A DNA stretch of 64,000 nt, from assembly GCA_003993805.1 (NCBI GenBank), contig RSEF01000005.1:43071401-43135400 (forward strand). Reading direction: 5' to 3'. The DNA is from Himantopus leucocephalus. Its lineage: Eukaryota > Chordata > Aves > Charadriiformes > Recurvirostridae. Both the position numbers and the translations under genes were made by a program. This document shows, one piece after another, positions 24,476 to 37,460 of the stretch (positions are counted from its first letter, which is position 1; the number at the start of each line of letters is the position of its first letter). Below the pieces are notes generated by a model, which made no database searches, had not been told where the DNA came from, and worked only from the letters and a program-made list of their open reading frames with translations.

Positions 24476-27400
24476 AATGCAGCAGATCCACCCTTTGACA
24501 CTCTACTCTTTCTGTACATCTGTGGGAGGGTTAGTGCCTAACTCAGGTTTGCAGTTTCCAGTAGATGGTAGAGAGCTAAGAGTGAGGGTTTGCAACACTG
24601 AGTTGTCCAGATCTGCCACTCCCACTTGGGATAGCACTGACTGGAGGCATGGTTGGAAAAGAGATTTGATTGCAAATACTGAGTATAACTGTAGAAATTC
24701 CCTGGTTTATCAGAGACTGCATAGTGGTCCTGTTTCAGTAGCTCCCAGAGAGAGTAGGAACTTGAGAGTTTTTTTTGGTAAAGATGAATGCTGCTCTCAA
24801 ATATTTACCTGATGACAACCATGCTGGGAAGGATGGTTGAACTCTTATTTTACTTTCTTTTCCTTGCAAGGTATTATTACTTCTACTTTTTTTCCCCTCA
24901 ATTTTCCTTTTTCTTTTTAAATGAAGTTGTAGTCGTGTTGGTAATTAGCTACAAATTTTGCAGTGATAACAAAGAATAAGAGGGTACAGGGGAAGGAGGT
25001 AGGTTGCTGATCTCTCCAGCACATCTGCAAGCCTGTTAATTTAATTAGAGCTGCACTGTATAAATATTGAACTTGTTTCAATTTTCTTTGGTTTTCAAAG
25101 AGCTCCCAGCTCCAGATTATCCTTTTTGCTCTTCTATATACTTAAAGAGGGGAATTAAAAAAATAATACTCCTTGTCTCCTAAATGTAATCAAACGGAAG
25201 AACTGTTGTTTCTTGCCTTCCTTCCTACCCTCTGCTTCAAATTAGTTTCTCTCAGGCCCTCTGTTGTGACATGAAGTGAGGACTGTGTGCTTCCAGGGAT
25301 GCCTCTTCCCATTCTGCTATCTTTGAATCCTGATGCTGGTGAGAATCAGCTTGGCGCAGGACTGCAGGGACAGTGAGCAGAGTGCTGCTTGGAGAAGGAG
25401 GAGGAGTGCCTTTGCCCATGGATGGCATGCAGAAGTAGGATAGGAGGCCCCTCTGATACACAGGCCAGAGGAAGGACGCTCAGAAACAAAGAAGGACGTG
25501 TTAATGAGGACGTCTAGTGTGGGCAAAAATAAATACAGACCAGATACTAGAGAAGTTATTGGGGGCTGCTGTTTGACAAATTGCCTGTTGAAGAGAGATT
25601 TCTGCCTAAAGCACGGGTGTGGGTGGTCAGATTGAGACAAGGGGCTGTTTCTGTCCTGGTGCCTTTCTTTTTCTTACCGTAGGCGATCACTTATTGAACC
25701 ATTGCTTCAGTTCCCCCAAGTATAACACGGTGACAGCTCATGGTGCCTGCTCTTGGGACTGAAGGGTTTAAGAGTTCAGTGGTGTGTAGTCAAAGAAGGT
25801 ATCTATTTCTTGTGCAGTACCCTTGATGCTATGCCATGCCTGGTTGGGGTGGTGTGGCTCTTGAAGGACTGATGTTGTGGATCTCCATGGGTTACCCAGC
25901 CTGAGGCCTCCCAGACAGCCTGCAGCGCTGAGCTCCCATGGCCCTCCTGTCCCTGTGTGTAATCACACTCTCTAATTCACCCAGCAGGCCCTTGTCACTT
26001 TGCTTACTCTGGGGGTGACACCCCACCACCCCATCCATGGCCATGAGCTCCAGCATCCTAGCCTGCAGGGACAGCGCAGAAGTGAGGTGATGGGCTTGGG
26101 AGTTATCAAAATTTGGGGGACCAGCCAGCATGACCGGGAAACCATCCTGGGCTTCTGCGTTCTTAATGTAATGCAGCTTTTTGGCATCTGCGTTCCTCCA
26201 GTGGTTTGGAGGTGGTGAGACTGGTACCGTCCCCTTGATGCAGGAAGAGATGGAAGGGCCTGGTGCTGACAGCCGCCTTGTCAGAGGAGCACTAACAGCA
26301 TTCTCTTCTCTGAGACTGGGCACCAGCAAGGAGCTTGCAGAAAAAGCATGAATTCTGTCTGAATGGCAAAAGAAATAAAGCCTTTTTTTGGGTGATCTTA
26401 AGCTTTTGATTACAGTGTCTGCTATCAGAGGCTTTTTTATCTGTGCCTCTATAAAACAAGGGGAAGAAAAGGCACCCAGCTTCACTGTGGTACATTGATG
26501 TGACTTCTGTGGAAACTGTAAAGGGAAACTTGCTTAGTCTTTATTTCTTCTTCAGCATAGTTATATTTTCAGCTGTGAAAACACGATGAAGCTATAGGTT
26601 TTGGGGTGAAGTTGCCACAGAAACAGCCAATTTTATCATCTTGGAAAGCCTGGAGATACTCCAGTGGTAGGCGTCCTCGCTGATGTTCAGGGAGCACTTT
26701 TGTTATCTAGGGGATGGTGGCTGTGGAGGGAATGCAGGCTGCCAGGTTTGCCTGGAGAGCTGTCGTTGCTGCTGACAAGCTATCTAGAAGGGATGTTGTT
26801 ATGGCATTTCATTGTCAAAAGGTAGCACTGTATTACATTGCATGCCATTCCTGTTATTCCAGTCCTGAAGATGATCCACCCCATCCTTATGATATTCTGG
26901 TCCCCCTTTGCATTAACAGTACCTCAGTACCTCCTACCTGAACGTCAGTAAACTTGTTTAGCAATTTCCTGTCCTGTGCCTAGTCAGATTAATGTAAGTA
27001 TTAAGCGAGATGTGCTCTAAAGCTGAATCCTGAGCAATGTTCTTACCGACTTGTTCCAACCCAAGAGCTCTCCTGCAAGCCACTCTGTTGTCATCGCTGT
27101 TTTAACAAGGTTCCTACTTAGCTTTGGTTCTGCAAATGTCTGTCTTTTCTGATTTAACTAAGAATGACTATGATTATAAGAGAATTCGTGTATTTGAATA
27201 TCTTTTTAACAACTACACACATTGCTTTCTCAGGGTTTGGCATTGCCCTTTAGTTCATTTCAGGACATACATAGAGTGGCTGAAACTTGCACAGTGGCTG
27301 TAGCTCAGAAGGATCTTCAGGGATGCGCATGGGAATTTTACATGCCTGTAACTGTGCCTGTGCCTCCTTGGTTGAGGAAGAAGAGGAGGGAAGGGGCAGA

Positions 27401-27595
27401 ATTAGTGTTTGAGGGCATGTCTACATCACTGCTTTTGTAAACTTATGAGTTGGGGTTTGTGATACTATGTGGAAATGAAGTTTTGTGCAAATGTGAGAAT
27501 AAACCTTTCAGTGTGCGGATGGGTGATTTCATGATAAGTTTATGTGAACGTGCAGCTGTTTGTGGGCGAATGTGTTTGTCAGCACACATAGATAT

Positions 27596-27713
27596 ATATG
27601 CTTATGATGGGAGTCTTAGAGGGGTGTAATCTCATGCATTTGTATGTTATCCATATGCTTATGTTGGGAGTCTTAGAGGGGTGTAATCTCATGCATTTGT
27701 ATGTTATCCATAA
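27596..27713. repeat. 57-bp tandem duplication (two copies)
   Basis: The unit beginning atatgcttatgatgggagtc is repeated once, directly head to tail, with a 57-bp period and a single mismatch (gatggg/gttggg). A short partial third unit (ataagctta) follows. No N is present, so unlike the other duplications in this window it looks like a genuine local duplication or minisatellite seed. The period is a multiple of three, but there is no sign of coding. Confidence 0.9.
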
Positions 27714-28305
27714 GCTTAAATTCCTGTGCAGACAGGAAAGAATTTCTTTTGGTTTGCCTTTGAATGTCAGTTTTTGTGACCAGCTGGTACAGCCATGAAA
27801 GCAGTGGTTGGCCAGACTGAATATTTACACAGCTTAACGAGAATGGCTCAAACAAGACCACCCAGCTTAAAATGCTATTTAATGGAGATAGGAAGCAGAG
27901 AGCTGGAGAGCAAAGATCTCTGCTGCTTTGAGGCTATGGGAATGAGCAAGTGCTGCCTGCCCAGTTACAGGAGCATTGTGTTTCCTTCAACATGACAAAT
28001 GGTACAGTGCCCCACACCGAGCAGATTGGAACTGAAGATGCTCATAGAGTTCCCAAACACTTGCTGGATTTTCCTGCGATACCGAACTCATCATCTGCTT
28101 TCAGCCTCAGGCTCTTACAGAGCTGGTGGTGTAATATTTCCTGTCACAGTTTACTATAAAAGCCAGAAGCAATGTTTCGGTCATTTCAATGGCCCAGGTC
28201 AGAACAAGAAGAGTTGCAGCCCTGCAGTTTATGCTTGCTGCTTCAGGTGAGGAATTGCATCAAGTTTTCCTAAAAGAGGAGAGAAGTTGATGGCAGCTGG
28301 CAATC

Positions 28306-28500
28306 GTGAGATGAACGTAAGAGTAGCCATACTGGCTCAGAGCGAGTATCAATCTCCAACAGCATCCAAAAGTGGATGTCTGTGGGAGAGTATAAAAACA
28401 AGGCAGGCTGTATTACACTCTTTGGTATACTTTCTGTCCAACACTCTCCCAGCCTCCAGTGAAGTGTTGGAGGGAGGAGGTCATGTATTGAGCTCCTTCC
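28306..28500 (-). mobile_element. Ancient CR1/L3-like LINE 3' remnant (probable)
   Basis: The words gtaagagtagccatactggctcagag, then atctccaacagcatcc and a later ggagagtataaaaacaaggcagg follow the order of a widespread amniote repeat. In turtles and birds that repeat reads roughly 'gccatactgggtcagacc ... ctccaacagtggcc ... gagtataagaacaggg', and I take it to be the reversed 3' end of an old CR1-type LINE. The copy is strongly diverged. Family name and boundaries are from memory. Confidence 0.6.
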
Positions 28501-29060
28501 TCAGCACAGTGGGGTCCAGGGGACTAGATATCAGAAGAACCTCTCCTCTGCTCCTTTACATTTGCTCCTCTAAAAGCCTCTGGCATTTTGCTGAGGAAAG
28601 GACACTGTTGTCCGAGAAATGTTTGTCATACACCCACCTTTCCTGCCCTGCGTGGTATTGCTGTTTGAGGGACTCTTCACAAGGGGTAAAAATGGGAGAC
28701 AAAACATGAACATTATCCCTAAGTTGTTATAGTCTTGGTTGCCACTGGCATGTGATATAACTGTGTCAGGAGCAGAGGCTATTTTGTGGAAGCTAGGCAC
28801 GGGAGCTGAAGCTCTGGTCCCAGGAGTGAACCTGGATGTCCAGAGAGCAGTCTGTGGCTGGTGCGAGGGAATTAACTCTGACATTCCAGAGCTGCTCAGT
28901 GTGTGTGTGTGCATGTGCATGTGGCAGTGGTGGAAGCTTGGAGGCGGACTGTGCAGAAGACTTTAGGTGGTGTCCGAGGGAGGGTTCAGCTTAGAATAGT
29001 GGTCTTTGGGCTGGGTACTCTGGGGTAAGAGTATGTAGGAAGGCTGATGAGCTAAAGAAG

Positions 29061-29160
29061 NNNNNNNNNNNNNNNNNNNNNNNNNNNNNNNNNNNNNNNN
29101 NNNNNNNNNNNNNNNNNNNNNNNNNNNNNNNNNNNNNNNNNNNNNNNNNNNNNNNNNNNN
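29061..29160. other. Assembly gap (100 Ns) within a CR1 copy
   Basis: A 100-N placeholder. A CR1 3' terminus begins right after it, so the missing sequence very likely includes CR1 body. Confidence 1.
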
Positions 29161-29213
29161 ACTAGATGATCTCACAGGTCTCTTCCAGTCTAGGAGATTC
29201 TGTGATATGGTCT
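29161..29213 (+). mobile_element. CR1 LINE 3' terminus, emerging from assembly gap
   Basis: Immediately after the gap comes actagatgatctcacaggtc, then tcttccagtctaggagattctgtga. This is the standard CR1 3' end, including one attctgtg unit of the 8-bp terminal repeat. The body of the element lies in the preceding gap (29061-29160, filled with exactly 100 Ns, so real length unknown). Confidence 0.85.
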
Positions 29214-29518
29214 TTTCTAAGTGGTACAGAAGTTGCTGTCTACTTTCAGAGATGTTTGTGGCTTTGCTCCTAAGAGACCAGAAGCTTGGCCTCAGCGGTA
29301 CAGAAGACTCATGCTTTTTCCTGTAATGGGAAAGGAAAAGGTGTGATGTCTGGTGTGAGGCCCTGCAACGCCACTTAAGAGGTGCAAGGACTGTCTGTGC
29401 TGCAGGGGTGTGGAAAGGGCATAAATGTGACAAGCAGGGAAGTACGAGTACCGTGGAGATCCAATCATGTGCCAAGCAGAGCCATTAGGATCACCCCTTA
29501 TAATTTTTTTGCCTCTGT

Positions 29519-29922
29519 TCCTTGTCTTTGTTCAATTTGTCTGTAAAGTCCTGAGGAACAGTGCTCCTAGAACCTCCTGAAGGAANTCCTTGTCTTTGTT
29601 CAATTTGTCTGTAATGTCCTGAGGAACAGTGCTCCTAGAACCTCCTGAAGGAAACTGCTCTTTGTTTTCACCAAATTAACTTCCCCCCCCCGTACAAGTG
29701 CAAACCCACAAATGAACGAAAGAGCAAGACAGAACCCAGTGATGGTTCTGGACCAGAATGATCCATTANAGTCCTGAGGAACAGTGCTCCTAGAACCTCC
29801 TGAAGGAACTGCTCTTTGTTTTCACCAAATTAACTTTCCCCCCCCATACAAGTGCAAACCCACAAATGAACGAAAGAGCAAGACAGAACCCAATGATGGT
29901 TCTGGACCAGAATGATCCATTA
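29519..29922. repeat. Triplicated segment interrupted by two single Ns, probable assembly artefact
   Basis: Copy A (29519-29585) is repeated as the start of copy B (29587-29653). The later part of B (29616-29768) is repeated as copy C (29771-29922). Single Ns stand at 29586 and 29769. A and B differ at one base (taaagtcc/taatgtcc). B and C differ by one A in a short A run, the length or base context of a C run, and cccagtg/cccaatg. Both boundaries coincide with an N. Confidence 0.9.
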
Positions 29923-32039
29923 GCCTCTTCAAGTGTGTCAGAAGCTCACATCTAATGGCTGTTTAAGTTTAATATGGGGCAAAGTAGTACTACCATCATA
30001 AATAGGAAGATTTTCAGGAACTTGAGCTAATGGCATTCCAGATTTTAGAGAAACTTATTTTACAATTGAAAATGTAAAAATATTCACTGTTGACCCAACA
30101 CTTTTTGTTTTTGTTGAAAAAGCTACAAAACCAATTTTTCATAGAAAATCTGAATTCATTCCTTCAAAAATAAATATATTTGACTAATAATGTAGTTTAC
30201 TGCGGTGTAGACGTGGCATGACATTGCCTCTAGAGCAGCAGCTATTTGGTGGCTTCCTATCTTAGTGCTCTCTGACTGGCAGCCAGACAGCCATCTCTCG
30301 GATGCCCTCTGGCCAGTAACTCCCAGTCTGCACTACCTCGCTAGTCTGGAGGAGAGACTGTGATGTATTGTGGAATGTATGCTTTGGGAGTCTGTTGTTA
30401 AGACTGAACTGTTAAGGATCTGATTTCTAGTGATTTCCTCTGGCAGCAATTGGCAATATAAATACATCAGTATTATAATTTTTGCCCAAAAATCATTTTC
30501 CGAAGCTTAAAAATTCTATTTTCTGACAGGGTGTACGTACAGCATTAAGGTATTATCCTAAATCCACATCACTTCAGCTGCTCTTATGTCTGCTCCAGCT
30601 CCATCTAGTAACTCTGCAAGGTAATTCACCACTGAGTGAATGTGAAAATGTGAAAATTACTTTTCGGGAATGCTTAGGCGAATTAATCTGAAGAGACGTG
30701 GTTATTTAGGACTTGTTCAGTGTGGTCCATAGTACTATCTGGTACTACTTCATGTAGGCATAGATGACTGGTGGGCGAAGTTCATAGAGATTTGATCCAC
30801 CCAGGGAGACAGGAGTCTTTTGGTTTCTGCAAATTATGAAAGCGATACAAAAAACTAAAACAAGAAAACCAAACAAACACTTAAAAAATAGTAAAATTCG
30901 CTCACCTTTGACTAAATAGGGCACCGATGAATCAGTTCCTTTGACTGGGGTTGCTCTTTCTCTGTGCTAATCTCTGCTGGCTGATAGATCAAGCCCATAC
31001 AAATTCCTGTCATCAGACAGAAAACTCTAATTGGGAGTTCAGGATTTCTGCTGGGAATTATGGTTAGAGGGAACTGTTTGAGCATTTCCACACATGTGTA
31101 AATGTTTTTAAGGGGAGGTGGAGTGATTAGTGGCAGAACTAGGGAGACAAATGGTATATCACCCTCTCTGCTCACAAGGTCCTGTGGTGGTGAGAGCAGC
31201 CCTTCCCAATCAACGCGGGTGGATAACATAGAATCTGGAGATCCCGGTCCATAATTTCTATAGGATTATGATCATTTTTAAGGATTACCTAGTCAGTTGG
31301 GAAATGATTAGGTAACTTCTGTTCACATTTTCCTTCTGAGAGAGTAATGCTGTTGTAGGAAAAGCTGTGACGATAGGCAAGGTGGTTGCAGAAAAAGGGA
31401 GAGAGTTGTGGAGCGGGGAATGGTGGAGCTGAACTCAAGTGCTGAAAAGGTTAGTGGTAGTTCAGAGCCCTTAGAGTTGGCAGACCCTCCCAGTGCAGCA
31501 AAAAAGCTAAATATATTAACTTCTGTGCAACTTGTCGTTATCTTTCTGTGATCTCACTTTGCATAGTAATTAACAAAGAGAGCCTTCCCTTTAAGTGTGG
31601 AAGTAACAGGGAGCCAAAACAGGCACGCTGCTGTGACCTGACATTCTCATTTGTCATATGGAGGAATATACAATAAATGTCAGTTGCAAAGGTAACGTTC
31701 ATGAAAGAAAAATGTCGGTTTTCAATTTGGCGTGAAGACCATCAGTTGTGGTACTTCTCAGACAGACTGCTATCAAAATTAGTATACTAGTAAAGCTGCT
31801 ACAATTGACATATAAAAGGGGAGCTGAAGATGGAGGATCTCAGTCCAACTACTGCATCTCCATTGGCAGTCATCTTTTCTTACTTTGTACTTCTGCACAT
31901 GTTTTAGAGGGTTTATTTGTATTTTCTAGAAATGCGCAAACACAGTTTAATAAGTACACGCTGTGACTGCAGCAGTTTCTGTTATCTGCCTAAATGCCTG
32001 GTTTTATTTTGCATACTGCTGTGCCTCTGGGGTTCGGTG

Positions 32040-32345
32040 TTACTCTGTGGCAGTGAGTTCCACAGTTTATTATTCATCATGTAAAAATATCCTGGTTTTC
32101 TTGCTCCCACTACGTGAAGGTGTGATGGATGTGTGCTATATAATGCTTCATTGTTTCTTGTGCCTCTACCTTATCCTTCACTTTGGATAAAACAAAGATA
32201 TTCTGTATGGAAGTCATCTCTTGGTCTCAAATTTTTTTTTTTTTGCTTATTCTACTAAGTATCCTTTCTGTTTCTGCTGGTGCCTTCTAAAATTGAGTGA
32301 CCAGACACTGAACATAATCTGAAGAAAACCATTCTGTTGATTAAT
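32040..32345 (-). mobile_element. Ancient CR1/L3-like LINE remnant (possible)
   Basis: Several blocks keep the order of an old reversed CR1-type element: gcagtgagttccacagttta at 32050, a tgtaaaaatat block, cctctaccttatccttcact near 32163, ctactaagtatcctttctgt, and gagtgaccagacactgaaca near 32297. It is highly diverged and contains a T run of about 15 at 32231. Chance resemblance is possible but the collinearity argues against it. Confidence 0.45.
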
Positions 32346-33584
32346 GGGGTTATTGCAGGGATGTGTGTGTGTGGTGCACTGGATGTGCAAGGGACTCTTG
32401 TCCTGTATGAAGGAATTTTAACACTACTTTGGGGTGAAAGCTTTCATGTTCTTTTGTAGTGACAATGTGAATGGACTAGATCAATATTCATTTATTCAGC
32501 CAGCAGCATAGAAAATACAGTATCAGAGAGAGTTAGGTGTTTTGTTATCGGAAGACCTGAGTATCCAGAAAAACTCTTGTTTGTGAGAGGGGAAAAAAAA
32601 AAAAAAGAAAAAAGAAAAGCTTGCTGGGTCCCAGCTGGTGCATATTACAAAACCTGTCAGACTTCCTCACAGCTCTTTCATTAGAGAAAATAGCACTGGG
32701 AATGGAGGTCAGGACTATAGAGCATGGGCAGAACTGTGTGTAAGAAGCCTTCACCTGGCCTTATAAAATGTGAGATGGATCAGAAATACCACGAATGGGT
32801 AACACGAGGAGAGAGTGCTCTCTTGTATTATTTTTGTCTGAAGTGCTTGTTCTCTCCTGGGTGATCATTGTGGTATTGCTTCCATGATGAAGAGCCAAAC
32901 AGCTCAGTGAGGTCCAAACACCTGATGCACTGGAGGGGATATAGTATGTCTGCAGCAGAAATGGGTGAGAACTCAGGTGAACGGGCACGTGTGCACATGC
33001 ACACACGCACACTGTGCTGCTGTATTTCAGTTTGCAGTCAAGCAGTGCAGATTTGGTGTATTTATGCATTCCTGAATTGTGTATTTCTTCCTAGAAAATT
33101 TCCGTAGTACATCTATCCTGCTTTTAGGACCAAGCCCAGAGTGCGTGTTAAAACCCATTTATTTTGTGCTGTGTTGGGCTTTGCCTCCTAGCACAGTCTG
33201 GTGCTCTGGGTTATGCACGTGTAGGGGCTTAACAGACAATATGATTGATTTGTACACAGAAACTATAGGAGTATGTGCACCCCCACAAACATAATGACTC
33301 AATGTATAATTTAATGTAGCTCCAAAATTTGATAACCCTTTCAAATAATCAGTCTGTTTTATCTGCTAAATCACATTACAGTATCCCAGCAGATGCAGTA
33401 TGAGACTGGCATACATAATTTATTGCAGGCTTGATATGTATTGTATGTAATCATATTAATTATTTATAACTTGCCTCTACCTACAGATGTATGTGCAATG
33501 AAGTTCTACTGCAGTGAAAGACATTTAATATAGGGAAGGTGATATTATTTGATTAATCCTTCCTGAGAAGGACCAAGCTGCATC

Positions 33585-33755
33585 TAAGGATAGTTTTGTG
33601 GTTAAGGCACATTCTGGGGCATGGAAAGATTTGCCTTTTTTCTGGCTATGTTGAAAGAGTTTTTGCTTATGATTTTGGGCAAATCACTATCTTTGTATAT
33701 CCCTTTTGCTTCATGTATGAATACTTTTACTGACCTTCAATAGCTCATGGGTAGT
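33585..33755 (+). mobile_element. MIR-like SINE remnant
   Basis: It has a head-like gatagttttgtggttaaggc acattctggggcatgg. The core follows: tgattttgggcaaatcacta, tctttgtatatcccttttgcttcatgtatgaata, corresponding to MIR 'gtgaccttgggcaagttact taacctctctgtgcctcagtttcctcatctg'. Confidence 0.5.
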
Positions 33756-36700
33756 GTAAAATGTATGAAACTAGATTAATGAATATTTTAAAGCACATAC
33801 AATATACTAGTTGGAAGGTGCCGTTGAAAGGCAGACACCTTCAAAGGAAAAATGGGTCCACTTTTAGCTAACTCCTCAATCTGTCACATGAGATTAGGTA
33901 GCTTATTCCTTTTCAACTCCCCAAAAGGTGATATTTTTTTAGAAGAGTTTTCATGCTCCAAGTGTTCTTTTAGCTCTAGGGGAATATTTGAAACTATGGA
34001 TCTTTCTCTTGCAATTGAAATGCCAGGAGAAATCAACTTGCATAGATAGTGGAAAGAATGGGAAAGCACAAATGATTAATACCTGCATTTCTCTAGTAAG
34101 GTTTAATGGCTTTTATTTGAGGGGGAGGGGCAGGGTGCAATTTAGGTGGTAAAATAAGCAGTATCCTAAGACGTACTGGGTGAAGATGATGCCAGCAGGA
34201 GGTTTTTGTATAAGTGGTGAATTCAGCCATCAGGCAATTTCTTCCTTTTGTTAGAAAAACATAATTCTAGTGGCTTTTGCATGAATGTTTCAATCTGAAA
34301 TGCAATTGTAATTGTGTTATGGAGGCACACGCATCAGGTAGAGGCTTCTTACAAACCATGCAAACTTTGGCAGCATGGATTTCCGAGTTCCTGATGAGTA
34401 TGTGGGCTAGGTTAAGAGTTCTGGCTGAAACTTCCAGTGGTTGTAATCAAAAGAGAATCTCAGTGGTCATAACAGATTTAAGAATGGGCAGCATGGACTG
34501 ATGTTTGTTGCCTGTGGCAGCTGGGAAGGAGAAACACCATGGTAGCCTTTTTTGGAGGGAGAAGGTTCAGCAAGTGATTGTGTACCTGAGATGAAGATGG
34601 TTTGGATAAACACTGCCTACCATCCTTGAAACTCCCCTTCTCTCATTGTTTTTGGAGTATTTGCTTCTTGGTGATGTTGTCATGCAGCTTTTCAAAATAA
34701 ATGCCCCAATTAAAACTCAGCAGCAGCTCCGTGTGCTGAAATGTGGGAAACAGTAGCTGTCAGTTACTCAGCTAGCGGTGGGCAGAAAGTGCACATACGT
34801 GTTTCTTGCAGCGTTTAGCTTGTTATAAGCTACTTAATTCAACTCTCTGCAAATGTCTGGAGAGAATAACATCATTTAGGTAAGGAGAGAAAGTATCTTC
34901 TACCCTTCTACAAAAAACTTATCCGTAGCCTGCACATAACTCCTGTCACACTTTGCCTCATGCAGAAAAACCCACCATAACTACTGCTTCTCCTTCTTCC
35001 CATTTCCTTAAATAAGCATGTTATCAACAGTTTGTGCCATAAAACTGAAGTTTTAGCTGATGCTTGTGTTTCATTGTTGCTTCTGATGGGGTAGAACTGC
35101 AAATAATCTCATGTGCCACAATCTCTGTGCTGCTGATTATTAGGGAGATGCTCCTTTTTCGTAAGCAGTGTCAGAGAATTGTCCTTTTCAAGCCTGTGGA
35201 TGTTATTTCTGCCCTCACAGTTGCCCTAAGTTTCCAAATGCTCACAGTGTGTAGTATTGATGAAATCCACACAAATCTAAATGATGAAATCTTTAGCAGT
35301 TGTAATTTTGTTAATATAGGCGTTTCTTGGAATACTTGGAAAATATTGAGAGTCAACGGGAGAGGATAAGAACTGCTGTCAGGTCAGTTGAGAAATAGAT
35401 CCTTGAAACAAGACAGTCCAGAAAAATCAGGTGCACAAATGCTGAAATTTGGATTTATTTGGGATTATTTTGTTTCTATAGTACGCGTCACGTTAATATC
35501 TGACTACTGCACTTTGCAGTCCAACTATCCTGTTATTAATTTTTCTGGAGTTCATAAACATTTTATTTCTCCTCTCCCCACTTTTGTTTTAAAAGGAGAA
35601 AGTTCTAGTTTTTACATCAGCTTCCTAAGCATGTGGCAGTATTTGGGTAGCTATACATAACAGATGCCATACTGGTCACTGAACTATGTGAAGATCTGAT
35701 ACTGGCATTCTTGGCTTTTGGGCAGCAATTCAATATTCTTATACAAATTACCTGACTTTCTTTGCCTCATTTCCCCTGCTTTGTTATCCCTTTGACCTCG
35801 GGCCAAATGTTTCCAAGGTGTCTGTTGATGGAAATCTCTTGTGTGAAATGAGAAAAGAGCAGAAGATACCTCCTGAAGCAGATGTACTCAAAATTTGTTA
35901 ATTTGACTGTGTTTTCCATGGCGCTTTTCCAGCTCTGCTTTTTGGATGACATTAATTCTTAGCGCCGGCACTGCTGAACTCAGATATCAGGGCACTTTCT
36001 GTGTTATGACACAGAGCAGCAGTTGGCACAGCTTCATTTCAAGACACATGTCCTTTCCAGGAATGCCCTGGCTGCCAACATGTGTGTTTGCTAAACAGTT
36101 GGCACACAGGGAATGTTGTAATGTACCAGATTTACTAGCGGAGGCAGGAAAGCAGCCATATGTCACAACACAGACAGGGATACGCTGGCACTACCAAAGG
36201 AAGGTGTGGTGGAGCAGACTCCTAGGTCCTAAGCAGCACACAGTCAGCCTGGAGGGGTTCGCCAGTGAAGCCTGGTGAACTGGGTGGCAGGAGCTATCAG
36301 AGAGCACAGGCAGCTTGAGGACGTTGGGCAGGCAATGCTGCTTTGACAGAAGAACTACTACACACTGCCCCCTTCCAGTCTCTGTAAAGCGGAGTTGTGT
36401 TAAGGATTGAGAGGGTTTTGCTACTGCGTTTTGCCTTGGAGAAGCTACAGGCCTGTATATATAGGTTGAATGACCTAGTACATGGTGATGTTTAAATCAT
36501 GAAACTTCAATTTGGAAAAGTCTGAGAAGATTGGAGTGGGACTGATGGTTGATGGTTTTGTGTGGCCTAAGGAATAGGAGAAGTTTGAATGTGTGGGAAG
36601 TGGTTGCCTGTGAAAGGCTGTCATTCTTGAGGATGGTCCATGACACGAGGAAGGTGCATACCTCCTCTCTGGTGTCTGTGTTTGGTACAGCACGAACCTG

Positions 36701-37460
36701 AACTGATGTAAGTGTAGACACCTTGGTTGCCCAAGCCTTAGAGAAAGATTATCTTGCTCCTAAGGGAGTGGGAAATTTTTGGGGCTCCCATAGTCATGTT
36801 CCTTCTACAACTGCCAAAACCTTTCCAGCAACCTTTTTTTTTTTTTGGTTTGTTTTTTTCTTCTACCATTCCTCTCCCAATCTGTTAGCCACCCCTTCCC
36901 CAAGTCAGTTTGCAAGAGGATGGAAAACCCTGCCTCTGCTCTGTTCATTCAGGCTGCCTCGTACAGAAGGCTGTGTAAATGTTCACTAGAGGTGGTGTGG
37001 ACTTCTGCTGGCCTGAGCGTGACTGAAGGCTCCATGGAAATGTGGAGCTGCATTTGGCCCTCAAATGTATTATATAAATGTACAAAAAGGAGCTTTCTGC
37101 GTTACTGTGGTCAGGCTCGGTCATAACCCGAGTGTAGAAGGGCTCAAACCGCGAACCACCTTATGATTAGATTTTCAACAGTAACATAGATGGGTGTCCT
37201 GTTTAATCCTCGTTATAGTCAATGGGAATAGTAACCTGGAGCCCTAATTGGTTAATCTCTGCTCTGACCATTTACACGAAAACATGTAAATTAATTTGCA
37301 TAGGTCTCGTTTGTAAAGAGTTTGAGAAGGCTGGAAAGAGTCAAGAGAATGTATATGGAAACATAACAGACCTGAGAGAAGATAGGCCACTTGTGGCTTC
37401 TTCCGAAACTAAAACTTGATCTCAAAACCCAATAAAAACACATAAATTTTGTGGACTGAA

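Larger units (their letters stand above)
17153..28305. other. No gene recognised; unique DNA
   Basis: Mostly unique sequence. It holds the pyrimidine tract at 22708, the MIR-like head at 24395 and the 57-bp tandem duplication at 27596. A GC-richer patch at about 17900-18460 gives overlapping frames on both strands, the usual sign of composition and not of coding. The longest frame in the window (197 codons, minus strand, 25892-26485) is unrecognised and is discussed among the rejected items. Confidence 0.65.

Noticed and set aside
25892..26485. 197-codon open frame on the minus strand, the longest in the window
   Set aside because: No domain or similarity recognised, no splice or promoter context, and a GC-richer patch. 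By a rough random-sequence estimate about half a frame of this length is expected in 64 kb over six frames, so it needs no gene.
27598..27798. Protein-level repeat (two 19-residue units)
   Set aside because: It comes directly from the 57-bp tandem duplication; nothing else suggests coding.
28963..29475. 170-codon minus-strand frame
   Set aside because: It is held open by the 100-N gap; the real sequence is unknown and the flank is CR1.
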